This document shows positions 24,460-36,608 of a stretch of DNA of 64,000 nt, piece by piece. Source of the DNA: Lepidonotus clava (taxonomy: Eukaryota > Annelida > Polychaeta > Phyllodocida > Polynoidae). Position 1 is the stretch's first letter, and the number at the start of each line of letters is the position of its first letter. The position numbers and the translations under genes were made by a program. The stretch lies in NCBI GenBank assembly GCA_936440205.1, contig OW387142.1, positions 15,776,736 through 15,840,735 of the forward strand, in the 5' to 3' direction. Under the pieces are notes generated by a model. The model ran no database searches and was not told where the DNA came from. It worked only from the letters and a program-made list of their open reading frames with translations.

Positions 24460-25286
24460 TGTTACATGAACGCCTTCCTCTCCCCTCCCACCGCCATTGC
24501 TACATCCTTGGTATAGAAGAAGGATGGGAATGGAGACCTTGGAATTGCTCTCTGGTTCAGATGTTTGTAAATGGACTACTTGCGGTTGTATGCATGCATT
24601 TAGGCTGTTTGCTGCAGCCAAACAAATCTCAACCTTATATGGGGCTTTAGGGGTCAGATATGATACTAAGACGTTTGGATATTCTCATAATGGTCTTTGG
24701 GCATTGTATGAGATGTGTTGTAACTGCAATGGGGTTAATATGTTGACATTACATTCAGGTTAGTAAATGACCATCGAAGGCAGGCTTGGTGAAACCAAAA
24801 TGTCTGAAGCCCCATACCCTCGCATGACGGACTGACAGTGATCAGTATTATAGGCTCTTTTACACCTATGCGACTTGAGCTGCGAGATCAGAGTGATCCA
24901 TCCGTCGATTCATTAACAATCAGTTAGTGGGTATGGGACTTTACTATGACTTGCAAAATAAACGTAGGGAAGGCTACGATTTGTTTAATTCTAGATTTGT
25001 TTAATTCAATTCTGCAAGGGCAGCCCGCGGCCTTGATATCTGACAATCTTTAGAAATGGTGTTGAATTGTTTCCACCAATGAACTATTAACAGGAAACAA
25101 ACCAAATACTAGAAAGTAAATCTATGGCTCAGACCCAAGGCTTACAGATCGAGCTTTGTAAGTCTTTGTAACCCATCCCGTTCGTTGTAAATGAAATACG
25201 GAGATTAGGGTATAAACAAGTTCCGATTTCTAAATACACCACTAATGTTCCCCTGAATCAGCCTTTAAGAACAGCTCTTGTAAGAT
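24460..25286. other. no gene confirmed
   Basis: Two overlapping plus-strand open frames (24,399-24,650 and 24,497-24,763) follow the promoter-like cluster but have no recognisable domain and no strong donor. They could belong to a transcript leader. Confidence 0.3.
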
Positions 25287-25302
25287 GGGGGGGGGGGGGG
25301 GG
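25287..25302 (+). repeat. poly-G run (16 G)
   Basis: An uninterrupted run of 16 G. It lies about 70 bp upstream of the promoter motifs starting at 25,371. Confidence 0.9.
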
Positions 25303-25370
25303 TCATCATTACTGCCTCGTTCTGGGATCACCCTGACAACCCTCTCCACCAGAGGTCACTGGCACGACCT

Positions 25371-25509
25371 AGGCCACGCCCCCCGACTCGTCACGTGATC
25401 GGGCTCGACCAATCAGGGTCCTTGTCTGTGACATCTTAACGTCAGAGGAGGGATCTGAGGGCAGGGGTGAGGAGAGGGTATAAGACAACCTTGACGGTTG
25501 AGAGGAGGG
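25371..25509 (+). promoter_or_regulatory. core promoter: GC box, E-box, CCAAT, TATA
   Basis: Ordered promoter elements: CCACGCCCCCC (GC box/KLF type, about 25,374-25,384), TCACGTGA (25,391-25,398), CCAATCAG (25,409-25,416) and TATAAG (25,479-25,484). The CCAAT-to-TATA distance of about 65 bp is typical. A start site about 30 bp after the TATA box would fall near 25,510. Confidence 0.6.
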
Positions 25510-25587
25510 GATAATTAGCTGGAGCCATCGGTTCTTTGAGATCTTTACTCACGTGTTAGAGATCTTAAGACAGTTCAATCGGCAATG
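25510..25587 (+). other. predicted first exon ending in an ATG
   Basis: From the expected start site the sequence runs to CGGCAATG (ATG at 25,585-25,587), directly followed by a donor-like GTATGTATG. The ATG has G at -3. If real, exon 1 carries the 5' UTR and only the initiator codon, and the next coding exon must start in phase 0. I could not identify that exon; a long first intron is implied. Confidence 0.45.
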
Positions 25588-26654
25588 GTATGTATGTGCA
25601 CTACCTGTTCACACCAATACGTCTGTGATGGAATGCACAATCAACATCCCTATCCCAATAAATGGAATGTAGTAAAGTAAGCATTTAGACTCTGGCTGGA
25701 TGAGGCTATTCCAAGAGGGGAGATATCTTTCTCCTTTATCAGTTTCACTAAAAAATTTAAAGGTAGGGAGAGAAAGTGATTTGACAAAAAAAGCATCACC
25801 AAGGAGTTTAGACTACGATGTATTTTTGTGAGTATCAGCTTCAAGTAGGCCTACATAGAAGAGATGTTTTGAAACATTACAAGATAGTTTAAGGTTAAAA
25901 AATGATGACTTATGTATATCTAACCTGAAAGGTCTGAGATGATGGATGTTGCAATTGCTGTTATCACTAAGAGAAAAGAACAGATCTAATTTAAAAAGAT
26001 CACTAATATACCTATGTTCTTGATATTTTGTTCCCAGAAATGGGATCTCCTTAACACTCAATCTCATCTACTAGGTTCTATGTAGTGTTGGAAGTTAACT
26101 TTCAATCTCATTCCTCTAATTGAATTTCTATTTTAGGAATTAACATTTGTTCTTCCTGTTTAACCTTGTACAGTGAATAAGAAAACATTCACAAGACTGA
26201 CCTTGATGATATAATTGAGAATGTTAGCTGAGAGAGACAAATCCCATTGATCTTATCTTCGTTGAATCCTTAAGCCTTAATCCTATCATACATGCCGATT
26301 CTGCTGCTGATTTTATAAATCAACAGTGGATATCTGAGATTGAAGACAGACATGTCATATATCACTAGAATGGTTTTACAATTCTATTTCAAATAGTAAA
26401 AAGGATGTATAGTTTCACACCATATTCTGTGAGAAATTTTAACAAAATACAGTATCGCCGGGAGCAAAATCGGAACTTGGAATACAGCCTTTATAGTTGC
26501 CTTATGTCACTGTGGATAATTATGAGTTATGCTTATTAGGCCTATGTTGCATTTCCTTAATTTATTTTAGACTTGTGCTACTAATATGTCAGATTCCCAA
26601 ACATGGAAAACAATGGAGTCTTTACTAATTGATTTCATGCTTGATATACGAACA
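25588..26654 (+). other. presumed first intron; no coding seen
   Basis: No plus-strand exon is supported. Two overlapping minus-strand open frames (25,650-26,067) have balanced amino acids but differ in frame, and no product is recognised. Confidence 0.35.
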
Positions 26655-26741
26655 TACTAATTCACATGTCCCTGTTTTCTAAATATGTCTTTCTTCTCTT
26701 TCAGGTAAGTAACAAACTTTGAGCTCCCGTGTAAGCAGCGC
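26655..26741 (+). promoter_or_regulatory. recursive-splice-like site with RS-exon layout
   Basis: A branch-point-like TACTAAT (26,655-26,661) and a long pyrimidine tract lead to CAG at 26,702-26,704, immediately followed by GTAAGTAA, so acceptor and donor abut with a zero-length exon. A second donor (GTAAGTAC) begins at 26,742, which would end a 37-nt exon. Joined to ATG at 25,587 in phase 0 that exon reads V-S-N-K-L-stop. Known recursive splice (ratchet) sites in long animal introns have this structure, often with a stop-containing RS-exon. Confidence 0.5.
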
Positions 26742-26744
26742 GTA

Positions 26745-28215
26745 AGTACAGAGGTTAGAACTTTCTACTTTTTCTCGTCACCAGAGGATATAGGTTTAAG
26801 CTGACGTGATTGACTACTTTATGAAATGAGTATGAGGAAATAGAAAAATGTATTGTATTAATTAACAATCCACTGAAAATTTAGGAATGACCTCGGTCTG
26901 TACTAATCAATATGGCTTTGATATACATAACTATGAAGGGACCGTGTATTACTAGAAAACTAAGTGTAATCACAACAAACATAATTTTGTTTAATAAGCA
27001 GAAGGATTGGGGGCAAAGGAATGCAGTTTTAGAAGGCGAAATATATGTAATTATGAGAAGAATATGCTTTTAGAGAAAAACCTATTCCAATGTTCTTTAA
27101 GGTAAGAGAAGTCAACCTGACTTCTCATAAGGCGGTGAAAATAGCCTTTACAGCCTCAGTAGCTTGAGATACGATCAGCAATCTAAAGTCCATACCAATG
27201 TAGCTTTGATCTGAACCTGGCTGGAGCCAATCGCCTCTCACCAGTCACGGCCAATATGGTAAAATAATTAATATTTTTGTACAGGTCAAACTTTCTTACA
27301 TGAGAAAAAATGGTAATTGACAAGATGAGCTTAGAAATTAGTTAATGAAATAATATAATGTGAATAACAATCTCTTGTATTTGGGACAGGTACCTAGAAC
27401 ATACATCAACAAGAAAATTTAATATCTCAGGATACACACTATCAACCTAACATTGACTATATTGATTTAAAAGAAATGCTTCTATTGATATTAAAGAAGA
27501 CATCAGAATAAGTAGTTTCTGTTTGACAGTTGTACATATTACGTTCGTATGAGGCACTGAATAATAGAAATAACATAACATGATATCAGTTAATGTAGGT
27601 ATATAATTATGATATCAGATATACATAATAATTATTTCATAGTCTATGATATGCTAGAAAGTACTGTATGAGAACCACTGCCTCTGCACAGCTGCAGGCT
27701 TGACGTGAGAAGGTTGGGGCGTTGTACAGACCTGAACAGGTGAGCTTTGTAAAGGTAGACGTTTTAAGAATACCGTCTAGTATACGTGTATACAGTGTCG
27801 GCTCACCAGGGGAGGCTGAGTAGTATTCAGGGAGTTCTAGGTCACTATATAGGCAGAAGGTTGTACAAAAGGAAGTCCCTCAGCCATTGTATGGGTAAAA
27901 CCATCAGGCAAAAGGTATGGTAAGATTATGTGGGCTAGTTGTATCAAAAGTATTCAGTAGTCTCGAGTTTTTTCTCATTGTAGTTATATCTTCTCTCCTA
28001 CAACAATAGCAAAATCCGATCAATGGGATTACACTGGGAACTGGAAAGGGACTCAAAATGAAGGATGGGAATGATGTATCATATATAAACTGTGGTATCA
28101 TCAGATACAGATAATTATAATCAAATACAGATAAATTGATGATATTCTAGTATCAGACATTTTAATATCAGGAATTTAAGGCGGGTTACGTATAGGGGCC
28201 GCGCGCGCTATATGA
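26745..28215. other. no exon confirmed; scattered donor-like words
   Basis: AAG/GTAAGAG at about 27,102 and CAG/GTGAGC at about 27,739 look like donors, but the matching acceptors are weak and frames are mostly closed. Otherwise AT-rich, presumably intronic. Confidence 0.35.
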
Positions 28216-28218
28216 CTT

Positions 28219-28373
28219 CCATTTAGTACCTACGCACATTTTCAAAAATCTCAGACCCCTGGGCCCACCCCGCCCTTCAGGCAAAAGTACGCATTGAATA
28301 TGTACTAAAATGTACACATATTTTCAAAAATCTCGGACCCCCCCCCCCTTGATGTGTATGTATTAAATGGAAG
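28219..28373. mobile_element. small inverted-repeat element (~155 bp)
   Basis: CTTCCATTTAGTACCTACG at the left is inverted, with a few changes, at the right (TGTGTATGTATTAAATGGAA). Inside, a CATTTTCAAAAATCTC block followed by GACCCC occurs twice in direct orientation. The layout suggests a short MITE or snap-back repeat; the superfamily is not identified. Confidence 0.4.
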
Positions 28374-28854
28374 GCCCCATACATAGCAGGCTTAATATGA
28401 CACCCCACATAGTATGGTATAAGGAGAAGTTGAAGACTTGCAGAAGTTTTCACTTAAGTAGTGCCTGCATCGACATAGACTCTCAGAGATACCCCTGGGT
28501 GCCCGAGGCTTGGGGATTATTACATAAGAAGGTCCCTGTCGATATATTGAGTGCATGTATCGAGACTGCCCTTTTCCTAGAGACTCTGTAAGTGGGGAAG
28601 CGATGTGTGTTACAAGAGCCGAACCTCCCCTACTTCTTATCCTATCTTTATTAAAGCCTCACACATATGGCACGGCCTATATATGTTTTCTGGAGTCAAT
28701 TATAACTCACATAATTATGTAGTTTTAGAATTGATTGGTATGTAGTATCTCCAATTGTGACACACACTTACAGGAGTGTCTGTCGAAAAGATGATTGTGC
28801 TAATTCCTTTTGCGCGCGTGAATATATAAAGCCTAGTTTTAAAATTGTACTATG

Positions 28855-29277
28855 AGGGAGTTTCGGAAACTCTTACAGCATAATGTTTGATAAACGCAGC
28901 TTTTATCCAGCACAAACAGATCATTGCACCATTTCAATAGATTATTGAAATTCACACTTGTAGTCCTAAATACAACCAACCTGAAAAGGTTGCAGAAACG
29001 TTGACGTAGTGAGATGTGTCCGGTACCTACGTTTGTGTAACAGATTTTACTTATTAGCCTAATCAGGTGAAATTTGTTTAATGTCTCAAAATACCTGGTT
29101 CTGTCTGACACCAAAAGAATTGATGTCATTTGAAAACATTGAAAAGGGAGTGTTGGGTGTAGGTACATTGATGAATAGACAGAATACATATTAATGAGAC
29201 ACTATTCAAAATTTAGCTGATTAGCCTAATCACTGAAATCAGTTACGAAAATATGGCCCCAGGTTTCTGAAACTCCC
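28855..29277. mobile_element. candidate MITE with ~16-bp terminal inverted repeats
   Basis: AGGGAGTTTCGGAAAC at the left end is mirrored at the right (GTTTCTGAAACTCCCT) with one mismatch. The interval also contains a repeated TTAGCCTAATCA block. A 116-codon minus-strand open frame nearly fills it but resembles nothing I know. Target duplications are unclear. Confidence 0.4.
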
Positions 29278-29879
29278 TACAGACAAGGTTGGACGTTAGA
29301 TACCATATTTCCAGAAACATCCCTACACAGTTTGTACAGATTTCAGCACCTCACCTAACTATGTCTGGGAAGTTAGGGTAAACCAAGTCCATTACTGAAT
29401 GCATCATCCAGAGAAAAGGGTAATCTGTAACAGAGATAATGTGGTCGTGTATATGTGTTGCACTACACCAGACCCAAAAACTTACTGGGACAGGATTACA
29501 TCGCCGTCATGATACATCGATTGCATCTGTATTCGATACTGGACCCTTTTAATTAGATTAGATTCAATCCTACGTGTTAAAAGAAAGTGAAAATGTTCCC
29601 ATCTATCTGAAAAATTGCTGAGTAGACGTAAACTACAGCACATCATATAAGAGACTCAACATTATTTTTTTTGAATAACAGATGTGAATATTAAACAGTT
29701 TTGTGCGGGATGTTGCTATGGTTGCACGGCTGCTGACAGTAATATTACTTTCTCAAGCTTTTAGAATTAAATTGCTGCTCTGTACATACACATCTTTGTC
29801 TGGGTCTGCATTTAAAATACACGTTCCGTACTTGCATTTTATGAAAGTTTGCAGGTGATACAAACACTTCTAAACTTTT

Positions 29880-29938
29880 ACTTTAACTTGTATTTGTGTT
29901 AGTACATTAAATATCTTAACACAAATACAAGTTAAAGT
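29880..29938. repeat. perfect 22-bp inverted repeat with 15-bp loop
   Basis: Arm 29,880-29,901 is exactly complementary to 29,917-29,938; the loop is 15 bp. Flanks pair only partly. The size is right for a microRNA precursor, but perfect pairing is unusual for one, so a snap-back element is an alternative. Confidence 0.6.
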
Positions 29939-30525
29939 TCTTAAAATTAAAAAAATACATCTGCATTCCATCAGAGCTATCCGTGGTTATATATTTCAAA
30001 TGCTGAATGTTATCGACCGGAATATGGATGGAAGTTAAATATCATTTTCCAGCAGCCTGTCGGACAGAAGCATACTTTGAAGCTAGCTGTATGTATCCAC
30101 CAGATAGGAGCAGAAAAAGTGGATACATGTAAGAGGATGCTGACAGATTGCCACACTTTGCATGACATAAACTGTCTTACTTTCATCTTGGCATGCTAAC
30201 ATGCAACCGTACAGGCAAGAGAGAGGCTTCTGTATTGAGAAGACAATGAAGTGTATTGTAATGCGTCATTGACATTCTAAATGGCTGTATACTTTTCGGT
30301 CGAATATTTAATGGAGGCCAAGGCCATCAAAAGAGTGATAGATTTTTAGTTGAAAAAAATGTTCTTTTAATGTGAATTCTTTGTACGGAAATAGTTTAAA
30401 GGTTCTGTAGAAAGGAATAAAACTTCATCCTAAAAACCTTCACGGACAACATTGAAATATATGTGATCTTCGTGTAAATGTTTTGGCCTTTATACATCAG
30501 ACCATCTCTTAAAAGCATACAAAAC

Positions 30526-31165
30526 TTAACCCTTTCACTGCCAGAGGCCGCATATGCGGCCCTATAGTAAATTCCCATAAGAACACCATTGAAAGAGGGT
30601 GAATTCAGCTTTCAGAATCTGAAAGAATTTTCCAAAAATTCCAATTAGAACCAGAGATACAGCTATTTGAACGCCAGACCATCGGGTCGCCAAAAAATAA
30701 TAGAATTGCAATTAGAGAAACCATTAATAACATACTTACATTAGAACTTACCATACCCGTCAAAAATCATGAAAAATAGGTAAATTTGTGTAAATGACAT
30801 GATTTTCAATTGGCTATAACTTTGCTTTCATTTATGGTAATTACAAACTCTCTTTTGCATGAAAAAGATAAAGTTTTCATGTTATCCTTATAAAAAGTGA
30901 AATAGTTATTTTATGAATTATTGGTTACCATGGGAACCGGTAAAAAACATATGATAGGCATATGACACCTGATAAGAAATTTGCATTATTGGCACAGTGC
31001 CAACATTTGGAACATTTTCATCAAAATTATCGAAAAAAGCTTTCCACCTGAAGAATCTAAATTAAATTTGAGTTTTAGGCATTTTTTAGACTAATTTTCT
31101 TATTTTGGGCAATATTTCAGTAAATATCAGTCATATCATAACAAATCTGGCAGTGAAAGGGTTAA
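30526..31165. mobile_element. piggyBac-type MITE with TTAA duplications
   Basis: TTAA at 30,526-30,529 and 31,162-31,165 flank a 632-bp element. Its ends are perfect 16-bp inverted repeats, CCCTTTCACTGCCAGA. TTAA targets and CCC-starting termini are diagnostic for piggyBac. A 16-bp palindrome (GGCCGCATATGCGGCC, 30,546-30,561) lies just inside the left end. No transposase frame exists, so it is non-autonomous. An X-box-like GTTACCATGGGAAC lies inside. Confidence 0.8.
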
Positions 31166-31169
31166 GCTG

Positions 31170-33930
31170 CAGTAACAGAAATGAGGCAGAAATGCTAATA
31201 ATTATGTGAAATAAAAGCACGTTATTTTATATATAAGAATCTGATGTCAGTGTAACTCCGAGCAGTCTCTAGACAGAACTTACTTCTTTGTTGATCAATA
31301 ATAGAGACGCTTTGAGGGCAAAAAGGGAACCTGCACCGGCCTCAATTCTATGAGGCATAGGAGCCATAAAAAGTGATTTTATACCTAATTAATACCCAAT
31401 TAATGAACCCCAATAGGGAGCTGTGGTTTCCAATTAAATCAGCGGGTAACGCTGATGATAAAGTGGTGCTAAGCTATAATAATCGATTGTAGCAACTGAT
31501 TATGGAGGTGTTAGGTGGGTTGAGGCTTTGGGAAGAAAATTGGATGGATGTGGCTTTAGGTCTGACGCATACACATATATATCTATATATCAAGCTTTAG
31601 GAACCTCAGGTCTGCATGTCTTATGTGTTGTCTTGTTATTTGGTTGCATCCGAAGACAGACCATAATGATGTGAAGCTGTCTGTCAACTCTATGAAAAAG
31701 ATCCCATGTCTAATTCAAGGGCATCCAGAGTCTACATTCAGTAATGTACATTTATAGAGGAAGATATTCTTGAGCAATGAAGGATAAGTTGTAAGAGAAC
31801 CATAATTCAACAGCATTGAGGCAGAGGAACCTATTGACGCATGAATACGCTTTGCTGTCTGGTCCCGGTGATTTCCACCAAAATTGACCTATGACAGAAA
31901 TTACCTTCATGCCAAGATTTTAGAGTGGTATCATTATGAAGAATTCAAACGAACATTTTGAATGAAAAGGGTAAGGGTGGTGTCGAATAAGGAGGAGTAC
32001 TTTATATTGATTTACATCTATCGTATTTCTTCCTTTTGAGACAGAGACGGCTTCACCAACCTGTGAATGCTGAACGTTTTAATTCAATGTAATTTGATTG
32101 TTAGACACAAAGGCTGTTGTTATTCTGTTGTGACCTGAAGGTGGTTGCCCCAGGTGACACAAGACAGATCACCTTCACCTGACAAGGTGGAAATTGTGAA
32201 TATTTCACCAAGCTGTCTAGAGTGGTTCTGTATGCATAAATGACGGGGGTGGGTCTGAACAGGATAACAATATGTCTGGTTTCCCTTCTAATCGGAAAAC
32301 TAGTAGGTGTCTCTGGCATTACATTTATATGGCATTTTAAATTAGTTTTGGACAAAAAGAAGGCAAGGTAAGTATAAATAGGCCGAAATGGCAGTCGGTT
32401 AAATTACATGCTATGCAATATGGATGAACAACATCGACGCAAACAGGATGTGTATATTATGCATATTTAGGTTAGCACTTAGGCCAAAAGCTATGTAGAG
32501 CAAAACAACATGACCACAACACTGTAACCACACCATGCATCGGTTATTTTAGAGTTATATATCGGCCACGTGATTAACTATGAATAGCTGCTTTAACTAA
32601 AACCTAGAAAAATGTATAACGGCGGTATAACATAGTATCTATCCATCAAGGAACGTTAATAACAGTGTTACTGCATATCATAATGTTTGACCATTAATTT
32701 TCAAGTCACCAAAATGATAGTAAAACAATGTTAGCTATTAATAATTAGACAATTCACTTCAAGATACAACCATCTTGTATACCTACAATAAACATTTTCC
32801 GACAAAATCCTCCATAATTGTAATTTGGATGAGTATATTTAGCTCTTACTTGGAATAATTAGGAATTTAGTTGGTTTTGCGCAGGCAGTGGCTTGAGTTA
32901 ATTAAAGTGAATATAATCAGTTGGCCCTAGGCATTGCGGTGACAGCGGGTTGAGTGCTTAATTGCGCCACATTTTTGAAACCACTGGAGGAACAATGTGA
33001 TTACGATCCTGGGTGATAATAGGAGAATGGAGATGGTGTTCCCATCTTCCAGGATTCTAGGAATCGCGCCGGATGTAATAGGAGCTTTTGGTCACAGAAT
33101 TTCACTGTGCGCAGTTTCTGGAAAGGAGATTGTTGATTTGAGACTGCATGATTATTGTACATTAATGATATTCACAATTATGAAAACGCGCTTTTTAGAT
33201 TCCATCTACTTCTTTAGTTCAAAAACTTGTTACTAGATACATCCTTACACTGTTTTGTTCTTACATCTGTGTTATTTTGAGAATAGACAGGAAATTAAGA
33301 AAAGAGGATTCGCCTGGATACACAAAATAGTATATTATTATATCATAAAACTATGCAATTGCAATACTAATTTTGAACATTCATCTATGACCTTTATCGA
33401 ATGGACGTTTGAATAATTTGGTACATTGCAGTTTCTATAAATATCAAAACGCCCATGATTTTCAATATCTTAACGTGCTGTTATATTAGGAGGTCTGTCC
33501 TGGTGTTAGATACAGAGTGTATCGACTTGTATCTTTCCGTCGCCGTACAACCATCACACATACGAACACGCGCGGCACTCAAATAAAAGTCTCGTCATTC
33601 TAACTTCAAACGGCGCTATTCTGTGGAGTCCTGTGACGTCTGATAGTCCTTTTTCTGAGACGATTGGGAATAGCCTTCGCATTATTGACATTCGATCGAT
33701 GTTTTGTATGAGTTAGAGTTTGTTTATTACATAAAGGCGATGTAGAATCTATGTACCATAAAGGCTGGAGTCAGAATATTATACTTTGAGATAAATGTTT
33801 TCTCCCTTTTTGTTTGTCTTATTGATAGTAATTGGTGACACTACGATGTGTGCTCGTTCCGATATTTTTCATAAAAGTGTTGTTTGTTCTTTGATACATC
33901 TCACCTATAGAATATCATTCTTTACAATGT
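31170..33930. other. no gene confirmed
   Basis: AT-rich. A strong donor-like word, CAAG/GTAAGTAT, at about 32,368 has stops close upstream in all frames. Several TAATTA-containing blocks (for example 32,880-32,960) could be conserved regulatory sequence. Nothing else is supported. Confidence 0.35.
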
Positions 33931-33932
33931 AG

Positions 33933-33953
33933 ATCAGGTGTGAGGAAAGCAAG
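33933..33953 (+). other. candidate 21-nt microexon
   Basis: An acceptor (TTCTTTACAATGTAG) is followed by 21 nt open in all frames except where phase creates TGA, and then by a strong donor, AAG/GTAAGATG. In one phase it reads IRCEESK. Length divisible by three is typical of neural microexons. Motif evidence only. Confidence 0.25.
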
Positions 33954-34139
33954 GTAAGATGACAATGTGGCTGATATACTAAGACCGGGCATGGAAGGGA
34001 ATGTGAGAAGAGGAAGTTCTACCTTTTAAGTTTTCTATTGTGCTTTTTGAGCTCCCTCAAGGTAATTCTAGCCTATTGGATCGTTGAACACTCAGGAACA
34101 TGTTGCAGACAGTCCTGCAACAGGCGTTCTGAGCATCCC

Positions 34140-34700
34140 TGGACCTTACGAATCAACAGGGTCCGTCCCCCCTCCTCAAGTGAGTCCCAGGACGCCCATT
34201 AATTAAGACCCGGGCGGTCAGGGTCTGCTCTATCAGATGGTATCTTGATGGTGGCCGGGGCTAGACGCTGTCAGCCTGTCACCTCCCACCTCCTCCAGGG
34301 TGTCCCCCTCCCCCCTGTCGGCCACCCCTCTGATCGATAGAGCCGTGCATCACTTGGTCTTCCTACCCTCCCCCCCCTCCCCTCCCCACCCAGCCTCTGA
34401 CTCCTCCTGTAGGCTCGGCACCCAGGAGCAGCGGCAGCAGCGGTAGGAGGAGTAGTAGGGACAGGAGGAGCCGTCAGCGGCCGCCACCACCGCCACCCTC
34501 CTAGGCAGCACGTGGAGGAGGTGCCCGATACGTTGCTGCCGTAGTGGCAGTGTTATTCTCCGAGCCCCGCCCGGCCCGGCCCACCGCTGAGGCTTCTACA
34601 GACTGACTGCTCCTTATTCCTCCTGACTCCTCCAGGGCGGGACGGTCGGCCTTTCGCCGCCGCCTCCACTGTTGTTACCATTATTACCGCCGCCTGGAGG
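34140..34700. promoter_or_regulatory. CpG-rich island, probable promoter or 5' region
   Basis: GC-rich with frequent CpG and CGCC/GGCGG triplet runs, two CTCCAGGG motifs (about 34,296 and 34,634) and a GC-box-like CCCCGCCCGG. No ETS/NRF1/E-box cluster was seen. It directly precedes a relatively open plus-strand stretch. Confidence 0.4.
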
Positions 34701-34705
34701 AAGTA

Positions 34706-35365
34706 TTGCACCTGTGTTGCCTCACCGTACACCTTGTGTACCTACTGCTTCTGCTACATCCGCGGGCATCTTCCTCCTGTGTGTCCGTAACAGGCCTTCC
34801 AGGGTGTATCTGGAGGAAAAGTTTCTTTAACGAGCTCACCTGTGTACATGTGCCATGTTCTAGTTTGTGCCAGAGCCGTAGACGCGGAGTTACCCATTGT
34901 GAGTTGTGGGACATCGACATTTCAGCTTCCTTATCCTATAAAACATCAAAGAATGAAAATTGAGTGGACAGGAGCTGTCGAGAGTTAATCTATCGCCACC
35001 TTGGATTATCGGATACCACTCCTGGGCCTGCCGGGAGGTGTAGGACGAAGTGTCATCTCCTGTACCTTCTCCCTCAGAGACTGAGTAGTAGAGTGAAATG
35101 TGCACCTGAGCCTGGCTATGTAGTACAGACAGATGAACTACTTCAATGCTTTTGTTATCTGGAGAAGTCCTTCATCAAGGGCTGTATAAGTTTCAAAGGA
35201 TTTAAGTCAAAGAATGTTGTACGAGTTAGAAACTGCGTTGACAAGCCTGCCTTTATTCAGATTGTTCTGTTTATGAACCAAAGACATGCAAACACACCTT
35301 TCCCCATTTCAGATTTCAAACGCTTCACAAATTTAGAGAGCATATTCATCATACCTGTCGTATGA
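34706..35365 (+). other. open stretch downstream of CpG island; product unknown
   Basis: One plus-strand frame is open for 220 codons except for a single TGA at 34,961-34,963. The second part (133 codons) has mixed, protein-like composition, with Cys-rich pieces. It has no ATG at its start and I recognise no domain. It may be a 5' UTR, a long non-coding exon or a decayed exon. Confidence 0.25.
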
Positions 35366-35369
35366 GCGA

Positions 35370-36595
35370 GGCTAATTTAAATGCTGCCTGTATACACCCG
35401 TCATGATTCTACGGATACATGTTCAGGGTCGGAGTTCTTCCCTGAAAGTCGTGTACAGGCAGTCATGCCACCCACACATCTTTTTGAAGTCTGACAGATA
35501 ATGTTGTTGAAAGGAGGATCTTGAATTCGCATAAATCAAAGAGGGATTCTGTTAAAAATCTTCTTTGTAAGGCAAAATGTATGACATGCTACCTTATACT
35601 TACCCTTTGATTTCTGTTGAACACGGGTTTTAAAATCTTGACTTTCACACACTGACAGTGAAGAGGAAAATGAAAAATCATCCATGTATTAGACCACACA
35701 CAGCGGCGGATGACAATCTTGAAACGCCATCCAACTAAGTGTTAATCTCAAAGGAATGCCATGGCACTCTCCATTATCAATGAAATGCCGACACCTAATT
35801 ACTAATTAGAAGACATTATTCCTGGGCCGTGCGGAGAAAAGGAAGAGTCGTCGCTACACAAACTACTTTGAGGACAGCAACGGGCGGAGATATTGATCGC
35901 AGAGGAATACTGCCTTCTATTTATGTGACCGGTGTACTCTCTGCTATGCCATTGTAGTGCGTAGGGTGACTCCAATGTCAGCCAATGCTATTTGTTGTAC
36001 GGAAGCACTGGTCACTTCGACTCCCATAAACATGTGACGGTCAATAAGCTACCTTGATTGCCTCAGCAATACAGGCTGCAAGTATGAGTTTGATATCTCA
36101 ATGTGATTGAACCATCCCAGGAATCTCTCAGGTATATTAACGAGGATTTTTATTGATTAGATCGTTATTGGCATTCCTGTTAAAGTTAACATAGAAAACA
36201 TACCTGCGCCATATGGTGGGGGCCTTTTTTATGGCTTGTATCACACATTATTGGCCTATCACTGACCTACATCACACAGGGCGTACAAAGGTGGCTGTTG
36301 CTCTACCTATAGAGAGTGCCAGTGGCCAATTACACGCATGGAGGCCGTAACAGGACCTGTCATGTCGCCTGGTAGGCAGGGGGAATGAATGGCCACACTG
36401 CACATGCAACCTGCCACCCCCAGCCCCCACTACTCCCCTCCACACACTCACACATTATACAAGGTAAATGACAAAGTGAGCTGGGTTGGTGGCGAGGGCT
36501 CTGGCCAGGTCCACCATACAGCTAAAGCTTTTATTCCATTCACCCACAGGTGGTGGGTGTTGGTGTAGCATTGGAGGTGGGAGCAGCATGTAATG
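35370..36595. other. no gene; homeodomain-type palindrome
   Basis: CTAATTACTAATTAG at 35,795-35,809 is a near-palindromic double TAATTA site, as bound by paired-class or Hox homeodomains. The surrounding 35,740-35,900 looks like candidate regulatory sequence. No exons are seen. Confidence 0.35.
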
Positions 36596-36608
36596 TCGAG
36601 GCGTCATG

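Noticed and set aside
28839-29189. 116-codon minus-strand open frame
   Set aside because: It lies almost wholly within an inverted-repeat-ended interval. No motif is recognised and no splice context supports a host exon.
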